A stretch of DNA of 64,000 nucleotides from Lentinula raphanica (lineage: Eukaryota > Basidiomycota > Agaricomycetes > Agaricales > Omphalotaceae): NCBI GenBank assembly GCA_027919835.1, contig JANVFP010000001.1:992001-1056000 (forward strand), in the 5' to 3' direction. The notes beneath the pieces were generated by a model that did not search any database, was not told where the DNA came from, and worked only from the letters and a program-made list of their open reading frames with translations. The number at the start of each line of letters is the position of its first letter. The first letter of the stretch is position 1. Both the position numbers and the translations under genes were made by a program. This document shows positions 35,768 through 47,710 of the stretch, piece after piece.

Positions 35768-37950
35768 TTAACCAAAGTTAGGAATAGAATGAGGTATTGA
35801 AGCGGCACGCGCAAAAACTATTAAAAAAGATGTTGTATAGAAGAATGCCAAAGATTGTTCGACTTTTGCGCAAATGGTTGAATAATTATGGGCAGTGGGA
35901 TTGTCAGGGAATGGTTCATACAACTCTTCAGGCTTATCACCCTTCCAGCTCTGCATCAGGCGGTATAAAGCTCGAATGTAAGGTACACGTTTCTGTATGG
36001 TAGAAGCTGAAATTCCATCATCTCCCTTGGCAACATCTATGTGGTGTTTAGACCCTACCCAGCATGCTTCCAGTAAGTCATCTCGTTGAGCCAGAGTGAG
36101 TCCGCTGTTGTCCAATTGACGATCTAACGCTACGAGTTCCTGGCGGAAACTCAGTTCGCATATTTCCCAAATAATCTGAGATGCAATCTTCTGCGGCGGT
36201 GGATCGGTTCTGCAGTCGACTGGTTGACCAAGGAATTCCTCAATTTGGGGTGTCAAGTCGTCGAAACTAAATGAGTGAGGGCTGCTTCCCATGAGCGTCT
36301 CGATAAGGATTCGCATTTCGTTTTGGATAATGGAGTTTTTCGACGTAGAGGAGCTCGAAGTATGTCCCCCAACGACATCAAGCAGAGAGCGCCATTGTTT
36401 GGCAGATAAATTGACTGGTTTCATGGAACCGTCGAGAGATTGTAGAATCAATGGACGGATTTTGAGCCAGCTACGGTAATAAAATGCTCGTGTACTTGGA
36501 TTCGAGGGTCCATCTATTAACCTAGCAGGTGGGAGGAAATAACCAGAGTCGACATTTTCAGGACGTCGAAGGGATTGATTATATGTGGAATGGTATTCCA
36601 GCGCTCGTGCCCAAGCCGGGATTGCAGGTGGCATCGCAGGGCTATTCAGACGAAGAAAGGTGTTAATACCCTGCTTGTGAATCTGTGGCTTTCTGCGATT
36701 GTTTTGAGGATCTGTTCAATGTAAGTCGTCAGATGAAGATTGCAACAAAAAAAATCTGAAACCTCACATGGTACGGGTCTTGTGGTCGAACGTGAGCTGA
36801 GATGAGGGTGAGGGTGGCTAGAATTGGCATGACCAACGACATGATAGAGAGGTGCCTTAGTCGAGATGGCTTTTTGATACGAGGATAAGCTCTGCATCTG
36901 ATTGGATCCAAAGACCGATGAAGGGAATAGCAACGAATGCAGATAAGCATTCATTGCGGCGAAGCGCTCTGGTTTGTTCGTTAAACCTTCCCATATGACC
37001 TTGTGGCTGGGTTCAGCATCGGTTCCGTCCACCCGAAAACCAGAAGGTAAATGAATGATTCGCGAGCTGTCCTCAGCGATCAAAGGGGCAGAGCGGTCAA
37101 TTCGGGCGTCAGGAGTGACTTTAACGGGACGAACAAACCAAACCGGGATTCCCAGTTGGTAGAACTTCTCAAGGGTAGAGAGATTGTCTGTAAATGCACC
37201 AATAACATCCAGACAATCCGGCGGTGTGGGTTTCTGCTTGTTCTTGAGTATCGCATTGGTCCAGTCTTGAGAGCGGTAGCGAATGCGCGCATCTATTTCC
37301 AGGATGTTCCGTTGCAAAAATGCAACACGCAGCAGAATCTCCTCATGCGAAGCCGCAGCCTGCAATAGTTTGAGCATATGCTCCACCTGAAGGGCTCCAT
37401 GGACCAGATATGAATCAGAGGTGCTGTCATTGGAAGGTATGTTGGCAAGGACAAGATCGGCAAGAGATTTTATACGTGAATAAAATTTGTTGTCCAATAT
37501 AGCAGCATTATACAATAAGTCTGATGCTTCAACATCGAAGTCTTCATCTGAAGGAATTAACCAGGCAGCCGCGAATGGATGGTTTGGATCAGCGGAAGGA
37601 GCCTGTATTAATGACAGATGAGGCCAATGGTCGTTGAAGGGTTGTGGATAAAATAAGGGATCATCATGAGAGAAATGAAGGTGGCGGCGTAGGCGAATAC
37701 GTCGGGATGACAAGGGTGGATTAAAAAGTACATTTGAATTAGGGGATGATATCAAATAATCGTTTGGTAATATAGCCCCAACTCGACCATCGAACGAATG
37801 TAGAGCTGTGGTGAATGATGAGTGGATTGAGGTAGACGAAGCAGGACTGATGAACGTACTCGAAGAAGGGTCAGAGAACCTGGTTAAGATGTCAGGATGA
37901 AGGCGATACGTCGCATAGCTAAGCGGGAGAGAGCTTGAGGTATTCGACAT
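35768..37950 (-). CDS. Element gene 2, copy L (unknown protein)
   Basis: Two exons (37950-36768 and 36711-35768) give 708 residues. The N-terminal 400 residues include SYATYRLHPDILTRFSDP, LISSPNSNVLF, LRVAFLQRNILEIDAR and LGIPVWFVRPV. The C-terminal part, after a Ser/His-rich linker and the 56-base intron, includes RALEYHSTYNQSLRRPE, STRAFYYRSWLKIRPL, LSAKQWRSLLDVVGGH and SFRQELVALDRQLDNSGL. The same intron is present in copy R, where it is a multiple of three and stop-free. I do not recognise the family. Its place after the HECT-like gene and the close relation of both copies suggest it works with the element. Confidence 0.75.
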
Positions 37951-38418
37951 GGCTATCGCGACTGTGGCTGGTTGGTGGATAACCAAGACAGATTCCACAG
38001 GATTCCGTCTACGAGTGGTAGTGAGCAAATCTATCAAAAATGCAAAAAATAAACGGCGGCAACCGGTCTCAACAAAGGCGGAATTTCGTCCGTCCTGAGT
38101 GCAGGCAGTGTTAAGGACTGCTTGGCTCAAGTGAGGTTCTTCGGTTAACTGTTGTACAGAGGGATGATGGGGAAAGAAGGACAACGAACAAATATTTCAA
38201 TGGTTGATCTCCAGTGACCACGACGGAACTCACGTGAATACCACGGGTTATTTACCCGAAATCCCGATCCCGAATCCCCATATGTTAGCTGCTGATAAGC
38301 AATTCATTTATTGAATTCTGGTTATACGACAAAGCAAGTGCCAAGTGCCAAGAGTGCGCTGAGAATATTATAGGTAGAATGTAGTATATGTAGGGAAAGT
38401 AGCGAGCATTCCAATCTC

Positions 38419-41400
38419 TCAAAGAATATTATAGAACCCGATACCATTAAGCATTTGGACTAGGAACCAGTGGAAGATAAGGTCCTTCACATTGTAAGAT
38501 TGCTCCAGACCACTATCATAGGAAGTATTCAGAAGTTTCAAAAGATACGAAGCAGGAACTTGCATAACGCGAGTACAGGTCTTGAAGGAAATAGTTCCGA
38601 GCTTGAGAAGTCTCTCGCGCTCAGTCATGCGATCATCCTGGAGGCTGAAGTACGTGGGATCACTGTCGTCTATGAGAATGACCTATATGCAGGGCGTCAC
38701 TTCATTTTGACGGTACCATGATCAAGCGATTACGCACCTCAATTGGTAATCCATCAGTTAGGATGTTGGGTGAGCCTGTGGTTGCCCAGCAAAACATACG
38801 CATGCGGTAGCTTTTCTCCGAGGTTCCTTCAAGCGTCACCACTTCATCGAAACTACCTTGCACATCTGCCATGAGCGTCGGACAAGGTAACCCAGAGCCC
38901 TCGAGGAACTCTTGGAAGATATCTTCGAAACTGAATCCAGCCCAACCAGGAACTGCCTCGTAGGCATCCCGAAGGGCGGCGTGAGTAACTGTACAGGTTT
39001 TATCGGTGTATTCCAGACGGAGTGCGCGGTAATCGCCAGTAATGCGTGTTTGTAAGAGCGACAAGACAAATTCTTCTATTCCCCCAAGACAAGAAGATGC
39101 GAGCTAAAGAAGGTTGAGATACCTGCTCATACTCGTAATTAAGTTCAACGTACCTCTGCTAAGTTAAGGCCAAGGGGTTGACACGGAAGTAAGAGACCTT
39201 TCAAGAATGCTTCGAAGTACGGGTGGTCGGTCTTTACAGGACCGACGATTGCGTTGTGTAACATTGTCCAAGCGAGCGAGCGGTGGTGCCTTTCTGAACG
39301 GCCGTGCAAAACTGATACCTGAACAACAATCAATGGGGTTCAGACAGATGACTATAGGGCTTACTGGAATGTTATGATAAGTTGCAAAATGTGGCTGGAA
39401 ATATGAAAGATCGTTGTCGGAATGGTCAAGTGCAATCCAGCGAGTGAGAGTTTGATACAATTCTGGAAAATATTCCTTGACTAGCCCCTTGTGCAACGAC
39501 TTCAGGTTGCTCGAATTGAGGAGGTAGACGAGGAGAAGAGGATTGATATTCGCCGGATAAGTTCCATGAACAAGAGCTAAACCCACAGTGGCTCCGAAAA
39601 CAGTTAGCTCGTTCTTCTTAGCCATAGATAGATCTGCAGCTGAGGAGAAGGGCACCGTAGAAAGAGTAGAATATTCATCGTTAACTTGAACCAGATAATT
39701 ATGGATATGAGTGTCGAATTTTTCCTTGAAGAAGAGGCTCATGACCTCCTTCTCAACGCCGGGCCCGGAGGTTATCAAAGTCTCAATGTCATGATCGTCG
39801 ATAGCAATTCTTGATGACAAGTCATGAGCTTTTGTCTTAATCGAAAACGAATGAAAACTCACAAGTGAAAGTGTCTGTTTTGCAAGAGAAGTGCCGAAAA
39901 ATCCTCTTCATCTATTGCACGCTGTACAAGAGCGGTGTAAATGGTGAGCATCTTTTGTGGACTCTCGCCCTTGACCACGAAACCCAGGGGTTCTGTTTCC
40001 GTAACAATGCGAATACGATCGTTGACCTTCTTGAAAATCTTTGATCTGTCATTAACGAAGAACACTTCTTCTTCATTTTCATAGGCAGGTACCCAATTGC
40101 TTTCCCACAGATTTTCGGCCTCCTGTAGTTTGAAGATTAGTGTTCACGTCAGACAGCTAACGACAATAGCTTACTTCTTGTCCTGCATCTTCGCTCAACG
40201 TATTTGTTAGGGACAGGGGGCTGTTTGAACCGGAATTCGAGGTGGCGTTCTGATTCACTGCACAACATAGTATTGTAAATAGACATAGATAGAGGGGACA
40301 GAACTGTGAACCTACCAGGGAGCGTCTCAGAAGTGTCGCGAAGCATTCGAGCGACAACTCTAACATCCTATGAATGGAAGTAATCAGTGACCTGGAATTC
40401 TTATAGCAGCAGGTGCGAACCTCGTCTTCATTCGAAGCATCCCTATTGCATCCCAATTCAATTTCGTCCTCATCGAGTGCACCGTAGCCCTCGTCTACAT
40501 ATGCATTCGTATCTGAACGAAAAATTCCGTAAATACGCTTTGACAGACAGAAATGTCTACGGGTAGTATTGTCGGACCCAAGGCTTTTGTCTGCTAGATT
40601 GATGTTGAGTGAAACGTTTCGAGAGCGAATAACTATCGCAGTGAAGTTGTTAGATGACTACTGAAGAGAGTTTATAAGAACGTACTTGTATGAAGGACGA
40701 ATTTTTTCGTATTGGTGATAACGTATTTCGCAATACCATATTCGTTCGTATTGAAAACAACTTCACGCAGAGTCATATCTTCAGATTGGACCTTCCCTGG
40801 GTTCAGTCGAGGAGTATTGGCGCGGTTGTTGATGTTTCCTTTGCCCGAGAAGCGCAATAGCTGGATAGCGAGACGTTCGTGCCGACGGAAAAATGACGAT
40901 GTCTCCTGATTCTCCGGAAATTCCCAACCGAATTGGATGAGGGAAGAGCGTAATGCTTCGAGTAGATCCACGACTTTGGTGTTGAGCGGTAGGTTATCAA
41001 ATTGGTAGTAAAGACCGAGTGCTTGGAGGACAGCTTGAAATGCATCGCGATTCTGCAGGTAATGGTGGAGTTCATTAGGGATATTGAATGCCTGACATAG
41101 TCATCATCAGCTATCATAGAAGAGACTTCTGAGAGAAAGCACACGTACATTGCATTCGTCAGGTGTGAGTCGTGGCGGGTAGACTAAGACCACCAGGCTA
41201 ACAACTTGAGTACCATCGTTCGCAGTTGCGACTGCATCCTCAATCTTCGGGGCCTCGACTGTTGCATGAAGACGAGGTGCCTTTCTCCCGGAGCCCCTCT
41301 TCTTCTTGGTAGCGGTGGAAGATTGGCCCAATGTCAGATTTGCATGGCCTAGACGATCGCGGTTGGCGTGTTGTATTGCAGTGATGCTCGGAGGGAAGGC

Positions 41401-41970
41401 TGATGATGATGACGATGATGACGACGCTGACGGCGGCGGCATAAAGCTCGATAAAGGGCGTGCTGGTTCGCTATTAGGAGCTCTAGAAATAACTGATGAC
41501 AGCATTGAAACTGGTGATATGTAAGTGGGGACGGGCTGTATGGCCTGCGATTGAGACACAGAACTTGAGTTCGTAGTCGGAGTTAGTAGAGCGGTCACAG
41601 CCGGTGGAAGACTAGGATTAAAAGGTGCAGAAGCGGCTGACAAAAGTATGGGGGCAGGTGCAGGTGCAGGAGGTGCAGGTGCAGGAGGTGCAGGTGCAGG
41701 AGGTGCAGGTGCAGGAGGTGCAGAGCCAGAAGCGGTCAGCAAAGACACAGGGGCAGGAGCAGCTAGCGAGGGCAGAGGAGCAGGAGCAGCCGCAAATGTT
41801 GCAGGATTAGGGGCAGAAGCCACTGATTGTTGTATAAACTGAGGGTTGGGTACCGATGAATTACTCGAAGATGTAGACGTTTGATGTTGCTGTAGCATCT
41901 GAAGAAATAGCTGAGGATTGTTGGCAATCATTGCCTGTAACGACTGTTGTATCCATTGGGAATGGTCCAT
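38419..41970 (-). CDS. HECT-like ubiquitin-ligase-domain protein with Pro/Ala-rich N-terminus, element gene 1, copy L
   Basis: A multi-exon gene from the ATG at 41970 (MDHSQWIQQSLQAMIANNPQ) to the stop at 38419 (FYNIL). Residues 1-290 are low-complexity with an Ala-Pro repeat, then a conserved block TAIQHANRDRLGHANL. A middle region includes FFRRHERLAIQLLRFSGKG and YGIFRSDTNAYVDEGYGALD. The last 400 residues look like a divergent HECT domain: GPGVEKEVMSLFF, VFGATVGLALVHGTYPANIN, LFPELY-type motif (EYFPELYQTLTRWIALD), CWATTGSPNILTDG and the C-lobe motif LGTISFKTCTRVMQVPASYL, whose Cys sits where HECT ligases carry the ubiquitin-accepting Cys. Introns match copy R. HECT enzymes pass ubiquitin to substrates; whether this one is active is not known. 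Confidence 0.7.
41655..41722 (-). repeat. 15-base tandem repeat coding an Ala-Pro run
   Basis: GGTGCAGGTGCAGGA recurs about four times and encodes APAPP repeats inside gene 1 of copy L. Copy R has a shorter-unit run (alternating CCTGCA/CCCGCA at 49288-49360) at the same place. Confidence 0.8.
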
Positions 41971-42099
41971 AATGCTTTTCAAGAACATATGCATCAGTAC
42001 GTCGGAAGTGAGGAATATGCACTTACGATTGGTGAAAGATAATGAAAGAGCAAACTGGAACGAGTGGAAGAAAGAAAGATGCAAAATAAGAGAGCTGAG

Positions 42100-42112
42100 G
42101 TGTCTTATATAT
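42100..42112 (-). promoter_or_regulatory. TATA box of gene 1, copy L
   Basis: The minus strand reads GATATATAAGACACC about 135 bases upstream of the ATG at 41970. Copy R has TCGTATAAAACCCC at the matching place (48841-48853), so the element brings its own promoter. A leader intron with AG just before the ATG is present in both. Confidence 0.55.
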
Positions 42113-42489
42113 CGCAGAGGATGTCATCACGATTGGCATTGAATAGCAGTCGCTGAAACACAGCCGCTGACCGTAAGTACTTGGCAATGGTCGACTGGTC
42201 GTTGAGGAGGAGCAACATAATCACATGATTTCTCAGACGGAGGAACTTAAGTGGATTGACGTTGACCGGGCGGGAAAGTACGAAATGCAAATGGAGACCC
42301 AATAAGGAAGGTACCTTGGGGTCATGGGGCTACATTCCCAATTGGGCGCCGATTAGCATTTTAGCTAATCATGATGATACAACAGCGGCGGGAGTCCACG
42401 TTTGCTCTTGTTTCGAGAAGTTAGAACTGAATAAGCACTTCCTGGAACTCAAAATTTCCAAGTGTAAAGTGAACAAGGTGTAAGTGTGA

Positions 42490-42685
42490 GTATCGCTGTG
42501 TAAAGTCCATGTCTAAAAGGATAGCAAAGTCAATGTTTCATCCACAACAGTCACGACCGAGAGTATAATTGAATTCATTGAAGTCCTAGGTCGTGAATAT
42601 CAAGTGACATTATACGAATCGATCGTAATCAGTTCAAGTGATATTTTTGTCCCAAAATTGCTGTCATACAGAATCGCTTCTGTGT
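42490..42685 (+). repeat. Inverted repeat arm flanking the secreted-protein gene, left
   Basis: It is similar, in reverse orientation, to 46500-46685; shared blocks include CACAACAGTCACG, GTCGTGAATATCAAGT and ATTTTTGTCCCA. Identity by eye is about 75-85 percent over some 180 bases. The gene at 43131-45426 lies between the arms. Confidence 0.65.
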
Positions 42686-43130
42686 CATGCTGCCGGAACA
42701 CTCGGTTTCTTTCGATGCACTCTCCTAGACTCTCCTGGACAATTTGAACCATTTTTGTGTCTCTAAGCCGTTCCTCGAGATGTACCAAACTTCAGTAGTT
42801 TCTGAAACCATCCGACTAAAGTTATAATATGTCAGTCTTGAAAGTTGAACCCGTCGGAATTTCGTACGTGTCTGATTAGCGAGTCTGCCCTAGTATGGGA
42901 GACTCACCGATCTTGTACAAGACTCCGCCGGCCTCAGCAGTGCAACTTGAAACACCCCATCATCTTGCCCTCATCCAGCACACATCTCTGTTGAAAGAAG
43001 GTAGAAGTCCATTCAGCGTTGGTATTCCATCTTACTGTCAATTCTGCTAGCCAGTCTGCTGATGCCTTCACGGTCATTATGATACAGGCTGAGCTCCACG
43101 GGTTGATCTGCCTCCTCTCCTCTCGAAATC

Positions 43131-45426
43131 ATGCGGCCTTTCCTTTCATCTTTTTTCTCTTCGCACCCATTCGCCGTCCTTTGTCTCGCCGTTCTTTTCA
43201 GCAACAACGCCGTGTTCACTCGTCCGGTGTCAACCCAGGATCTGGGGCACATACTTTTACCTGATCTCTCACCAGGTGAGTAGGCCCTGCAAGGCCGACC
43301 ACTCGAGCGCTGACAAAACGCGCTGTAGCAATTCATCTATCAGAGATCCGCGACGCCAAAGGAGAGGGCACAGGGGTCAGATTCCTCACGATAGGCCCTC
43401 GATTTTTTTGCAAGAACCAAGTGGCAAACTCCAATGAACTACCAACTGCAATGCCAGGGTCGAAACCTATCGGCTATGCTTACTTTAAATCAGAAGACGA
43501 GAAATTTTCAGCCTTTGCAGAAGCGCACGCATATGCAGTTAAACGAGTCCAGTCTGAACGGGGTCCCTTCGATGACTTGATATACCTTGACAATGTGATG
43601 GAATATCTACACATGACGTCCGGCGTGATCGATGATCACACAATGGAGTTGTGGAAAGAGAGCTTGAGAGCTTCCGGTGGTGAAAGTAGGAGATATCCTC
43701 ATTCAATATACACATTTATGAACTCACTTGGGATCTAGACATCGTTCTCAACGAACATGCAAACCAGCAGCTTGGGGACTCAGATATGTCCGAACTCTCA
43801 CCCCGTGAGTAGTCCCTGTCAGGTCACTGATCGAGTTCACGCTGACAGATTGAGCTGCAGTAATCCTTCTATCAGAACTCCTCGATGCTGAGGGAAAGGG
43901 CACAGGAGGCAGATTCTTCACCATAGGCCGTACACGTTTTTGCAAGGACGAGTCAGTGATGGAATCTGATGAACCTCCCACCCCAGCATTGTCACCAAAG
44001 GCCATTGGCCATGTTTGGTTCGAGTCGGAAGCCGAAAAAAATACAGCCTTTGCCGAAGCGCGCGCGTATGCAGAAGGAGTCCGGTACCCAAAGCCTGAAT
44101 GGGACCCCCTCAATTACTTGACATACCTCGACAATGTCATGGAACATCTACATAATCAGACGCCCCGCGCAATCGATGATTACACAATGAAATCATGGAA
44201 AGAAGAGCTGAAGGAGTTGAAGGCTTCGGATGGCGAAAGTAAGAGATGTTCTCATTTGATGTACACCTATGGACTCACTTTGGAATCTAGAGATCATCCT
44301 CAATGAGTATACGGCATTCACACATCCTACCGGGATAATAGCTATACAGATCGGTGACAATGTTCTTTCCCTCACTACCCCTTCGACATCCACCGATAAA
44401 AAAGAATGGATCAAAGGCGTGATTCTTGGTCCGGTTAACAATCATGCACGAATTGACCTCGATGAAGTGCATAAACACGCCAAGTCACATTCGGACTATT
44501 GTGGTACGAAAGAAAACGTGGAAAGATTCAAGGCGACAGAAGAGGTCTACCGGAAGAGGCTTTATAGTAGGATGAAGGAAGCACTGGCGCAGTGGAGGTA
44601 CGCCGACGGCGTTATAGATATCCTTGCGAGACAAGGGTCTGTCTCGGAAGAGATATCAGACAAGTGGGACGTTCTATGCCCACAGCGCATGGATATCCTC
44701 CTCCGTTATGTTGAAAAGTCCCACCCGAACCAGCCTTCGGAATCACAAGATGATGGTCAGACTCCGAGCAATGATGTAGATGCCAGTATTGCCGAAAAGC
44801 GGAGGAAGGCAGACTTGAAGAGATCCGAAGCTTTGAAACGTGGCGGTAGGAGATATTCTCATTCAACATACACTGACGTACTCATTTGGGACCCAGAAAT
44901 TATCTTAAACGAGCATATGAAGTCCAACAATCCAACCGGGATGGTATCTATACAGTTCGGTGACGAAGTTCTTTCCCTCGATGCCTTTCCAACAATCACC
45001 GCTGGAAAGGAATGGATCAGATTCGAGAGTCTGGGTTCAGTTAACAACAATGTTAGAGTCAACTTCAAAGAGGTGCATGAACACGGCGCCAAGTCACATT
45101 TCGAGTATTGTGGTACAAAAGAAGATGTGGCAATGTTCGCGGCGTTCGAAAAAAAGTGGCTGTCAAAGCCTTGGAGGCGGGCAAGCAAAACAGCTGCACA
45201 GTGGAAGTTTGCCATTGGTGTTATGGCTGACCTGAAGGAACAGGGGTTTTTGTCGCAGAAGGTATTCGACGAGTGGGTCAAAATATGTCCAAAACGCCTG
45301 CATCGAATCATCCGTCAAATTGATCATTCGAGCATAGTACACCCACAGGCTTCTGGTACAATGCGAAAGCGTGTTGGCACTGATGCCGGTCAACTCAATG
45401 CCAAAAAGCAGAGGCATAACCAGTGA
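43131..45426 (+). CDS. Modular secreted protein of four duplicated domains, function unknown
   Basis: Exons 43131-43275, 43329-43685, 43739-43804, 43861-44238, 44291-about 44846 and about 44897-45426. A signal peptide (HPFAVLCLAVLFSNNAVFT) is followed by two A domains of about 120 residues (LSEIRDAKGEGTGVRF, GYAYFKSEDEKFSAFAEAHA, LDNVMEYLHMTSGVIDDHT; and the matching LSELLDAEGKGTGGRF, LDNVMEHLHNQTPRAIDDYT) and two B domains (IILNEYTAFTHPTG, KEWIKGVILGPVNNHARI, SDYCGTKENV; and the matching IILNEHMKSNNPTG, FEYCGTKEDV). The end is basic. All introns lie in phase 1 with nearly the same donor (GTAGGAGATA-like), so domains were copied as whole exons. The last intron is optional as the frame stays open through it. 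No known family was recognised. A paralogue starts at 62858. Confidence 0.72.
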
Positions 45427-46499
45427 TGGAAGATTTGAGGCAGTTTCGACAGGTGAGATAGCCCTATTGCATATCATGAACGTTGTACTTATTGCTTCAA
45501 TCAGCTTCCATCCTTTCCTGGGCCTGTTGCGGCGTCATGCGATAACACTCCCGAAACATACCTTTTTTCCTCTTTGTAATTGTTGACTTTGACCTGATTG
45601 TACATACATTTTTGCTGTTGACTGACTCGGATTCACTGCTATGAAGAGTGACAGAGAAACAGACGGAAAGTTGTCACTGAAATTTTAACTCTCCACATTG
45701 AACTTGTTAGTCCAAATGTGTACCTGTCGCTGCTGTTGAAACATCTGCCCAGTGGTGATATTAGATGATTTTTTGGGCTCGAGGTGTCAGTTATCGAATC
45801 AGTGGTAGTACTAAGACTATAATTATCAAGTCGATTGCGGAGGTTGGAATAGTTGTTGGGACATGGCAGTGTGCGCCATGGACAATACGCGTTGACAGAA
45901 CGTGATAGGCAAGTCTAGGGAAACATCCAGAAATCCTACTTTCGACTGTTCAAGATATTTCCATCTCAGCGAATCGGACTTCGTTGTATTCCGAGGATGA
46001 GATAAGATAAGCGATAAAAGCATCTGAGCGCCTTAGGCGCTTAACTCTCCAACTTGCTCAGATTCTCTTACTCACTATCGTTCCCTACGACAACCCAAAA
46101 TATCTTGCCCTACCACTTTTTATTTGAACCTAGTGTCATAGAGCATTTGGGCATCTAACTTCGCTCAACGTTTTGTAGAAGGTGGAAGGTCGAATTGTGG
46201 AAGCATCCTCCAAAGAGTCGGAGATTCCATTTTGAGTCTGCCTGCGGAAGAACAGTCCGTCGGCCTCAAAAGCAGTGTATCAAATATGTCGAAACGGAAA
46301 GTCAATGGCCAAGCTTTCCTTTCATCTTCCCCACACTCAACTTGCACTGTCTTCATTGAAAGATATAAGTCCACTGGTAAATTGTCCCACCTGTTGATGT
46401 TATCCAGTTAGCTGATGATTCACGGTGCAATACGATCCAGGCTGTATTCCATAAGTTCTTGGCTAAAATTTCTCAAGCGGCGTGTTTGCCATCTCTCAT
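45427..46499. other. 3' flank of the secreted-protein gene; no gene recognised
   Basis: Short frames only. A small hairpin (AGCGCC-TTA-GGCGCT) lies near 46028-46042. Nothing else could be supported. Confidence 0.4.
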
Positions 46500-46685
46500 C
46501 TATGACATCAATTCTGGGACAAAAATAGTACTCCAACTGATTGCGATCGAATTCATAATCTGCTACTTGATATTCACGACATCTGACTTTCATGAATCCA
46601 ATCTGACTTCCGGGCGTGACTGTTGTGAATGAAACTTTGACTTTGTTATCCCTTATTGACATGTACTTTACACGACTACATGAGC
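46500..46685 (-). repeat. Inverted repeat arm flanking the secreted-protein gene, right
   Basis: This is the partner of 42490-42685. On the minus strand it holds an open frame of 80 codons (KVKVSFTTVTPGSQIGFMKV onward) that has no recognised family and is broken in the left arm. Confidence 0.65.
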
Positions 46686-47059
46686 ACTGGTACCTTGAGT
46701 ACTATATACTTGAGTTCGATGACTTTCAGTGACTGCTCGTTCATTGCTTGAAACAACGAGTTCACAAGAGCTGAGCGCTGAGCCGCTGAAGCTTAAAGGA
46801 CTGCGACTGTCAGCCGGTCATGCGTCAACATAAAGCGCTTCTAATTAGACTTCACTTGTGAGTGTATGTAGATGAAAAAACTGTAAAAATTGTACAATAT
46901 ACATATATGGACAAAAGATGACTGATACACCGTCAACATCCAACGTTCCATCTATATGGTATTCTGGATTGTCCAAAGTCCATGAACTAATTCAATACAC
47001 GACTCTATGCCACTTTCGCTATCGGTTCCCAGTGAAGCAGTTGCGAAACGACGCGCCTG

Positions 47060-47710
47060 GATGGTCTTCCACTTCCGCTAGCATGTGAGTCAAGAGTCTC
47101 TTCTGTACGTATACCAGGTCTCGCACGGAGTTCCGCTGAGGCAACGGTCACACTGCTGGATGATGGAAAAGAGGGCGAATACTGCATTTTTGCAGACATA
47201 TGAATGTCTGTGTTCGAGGCATGCCCGACACGGGGGAATGAGAGGTTCAAGCAGCTCCTTCTCGTTGGAGATCTTCTGTAAGAAACGCGAAGTAGCTCCA
47301 TGGGTATACTCATTCGGATGTTGCTGTTGTAAGAATATCATGAATATAACTACTGTGGGATGCTGGAAGTTACGCACCAAGTCGCTTTGTATAGTGTTTC
47401 TAAGGTTGATAGCTATCGGTCAGTGGTGAAACACTCAAAATACAGAAAACGTACATTTCCCGTTTCAATTTTCCATCCTCGTCGTACTTCGGGAAAACTC
47501 CCCAGTAGAAATATAAAAGCTTTTTCAGTTGCTTTTGCGTGATGAAGGCTAAAATAAGACATGAGTTTCAGTCGGGAGACATGAGCAATGTTATTGAAAG
47601 GGATGAGCGCACCTGTGGATTTCCGTTCATGGCCGAAACCATATTTTTGCTGAAGGCTTCCAGTCTTACATCGTCAGAACCTTTTTCACCTTTTCTGAGG
47701 AAGTCCTGAG
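47060..47710 (-). pseudogene. Coatomer subunit beta (COPI) gene fragment
   Basis: The minus strand reads GSDDVRLEAF, MVSAMNGNPQ, KQLKKLLYFYWGVFPKYDED, then across an intron [40 protein letters not shown] and [10 protein letters not shown]. These follow the N-terminal HEAT-like region of coatomer beta (Sec26) in order. Introns remain, so the piece came from genomic DNA and not a processed copy. Part between the first two exons is lost, several conserved residues are changed and the protein stops making sense after FALFSI. No start or C-terminal 700 residues are present. Confidence 0.85.

Larger units (their letters stand above)
30100..42300 (-). mobile_element. Copy L of a four-gene integrase/HECT-like mobile element (limits approximate)
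   Basis: The block reads on the minus strand: HECT-like gene, gene 2, the converging gene 3 (plus strand), DDE integrase, 14-3-3 piece. The same order and relative strands recur in copy R at 48725-62300, with related sequence extending into introns, promoters and intergenic parts. Head-side similarity to R fades near 42240-42300. Tail-side similarity runs past the integrase to the 14-3-3 piece. Exact ends, terminal repeats and target duplications were not found by eye. All four genes read open through normal splices in this copy. Confidence 0.7.

Noticed and set aside
41655..41722. CRISPR-like or regulatory direct repeats
   Set aside because: They are in-frame codons for an Ala-Pro run in gene 1, with a similar run in copy R.
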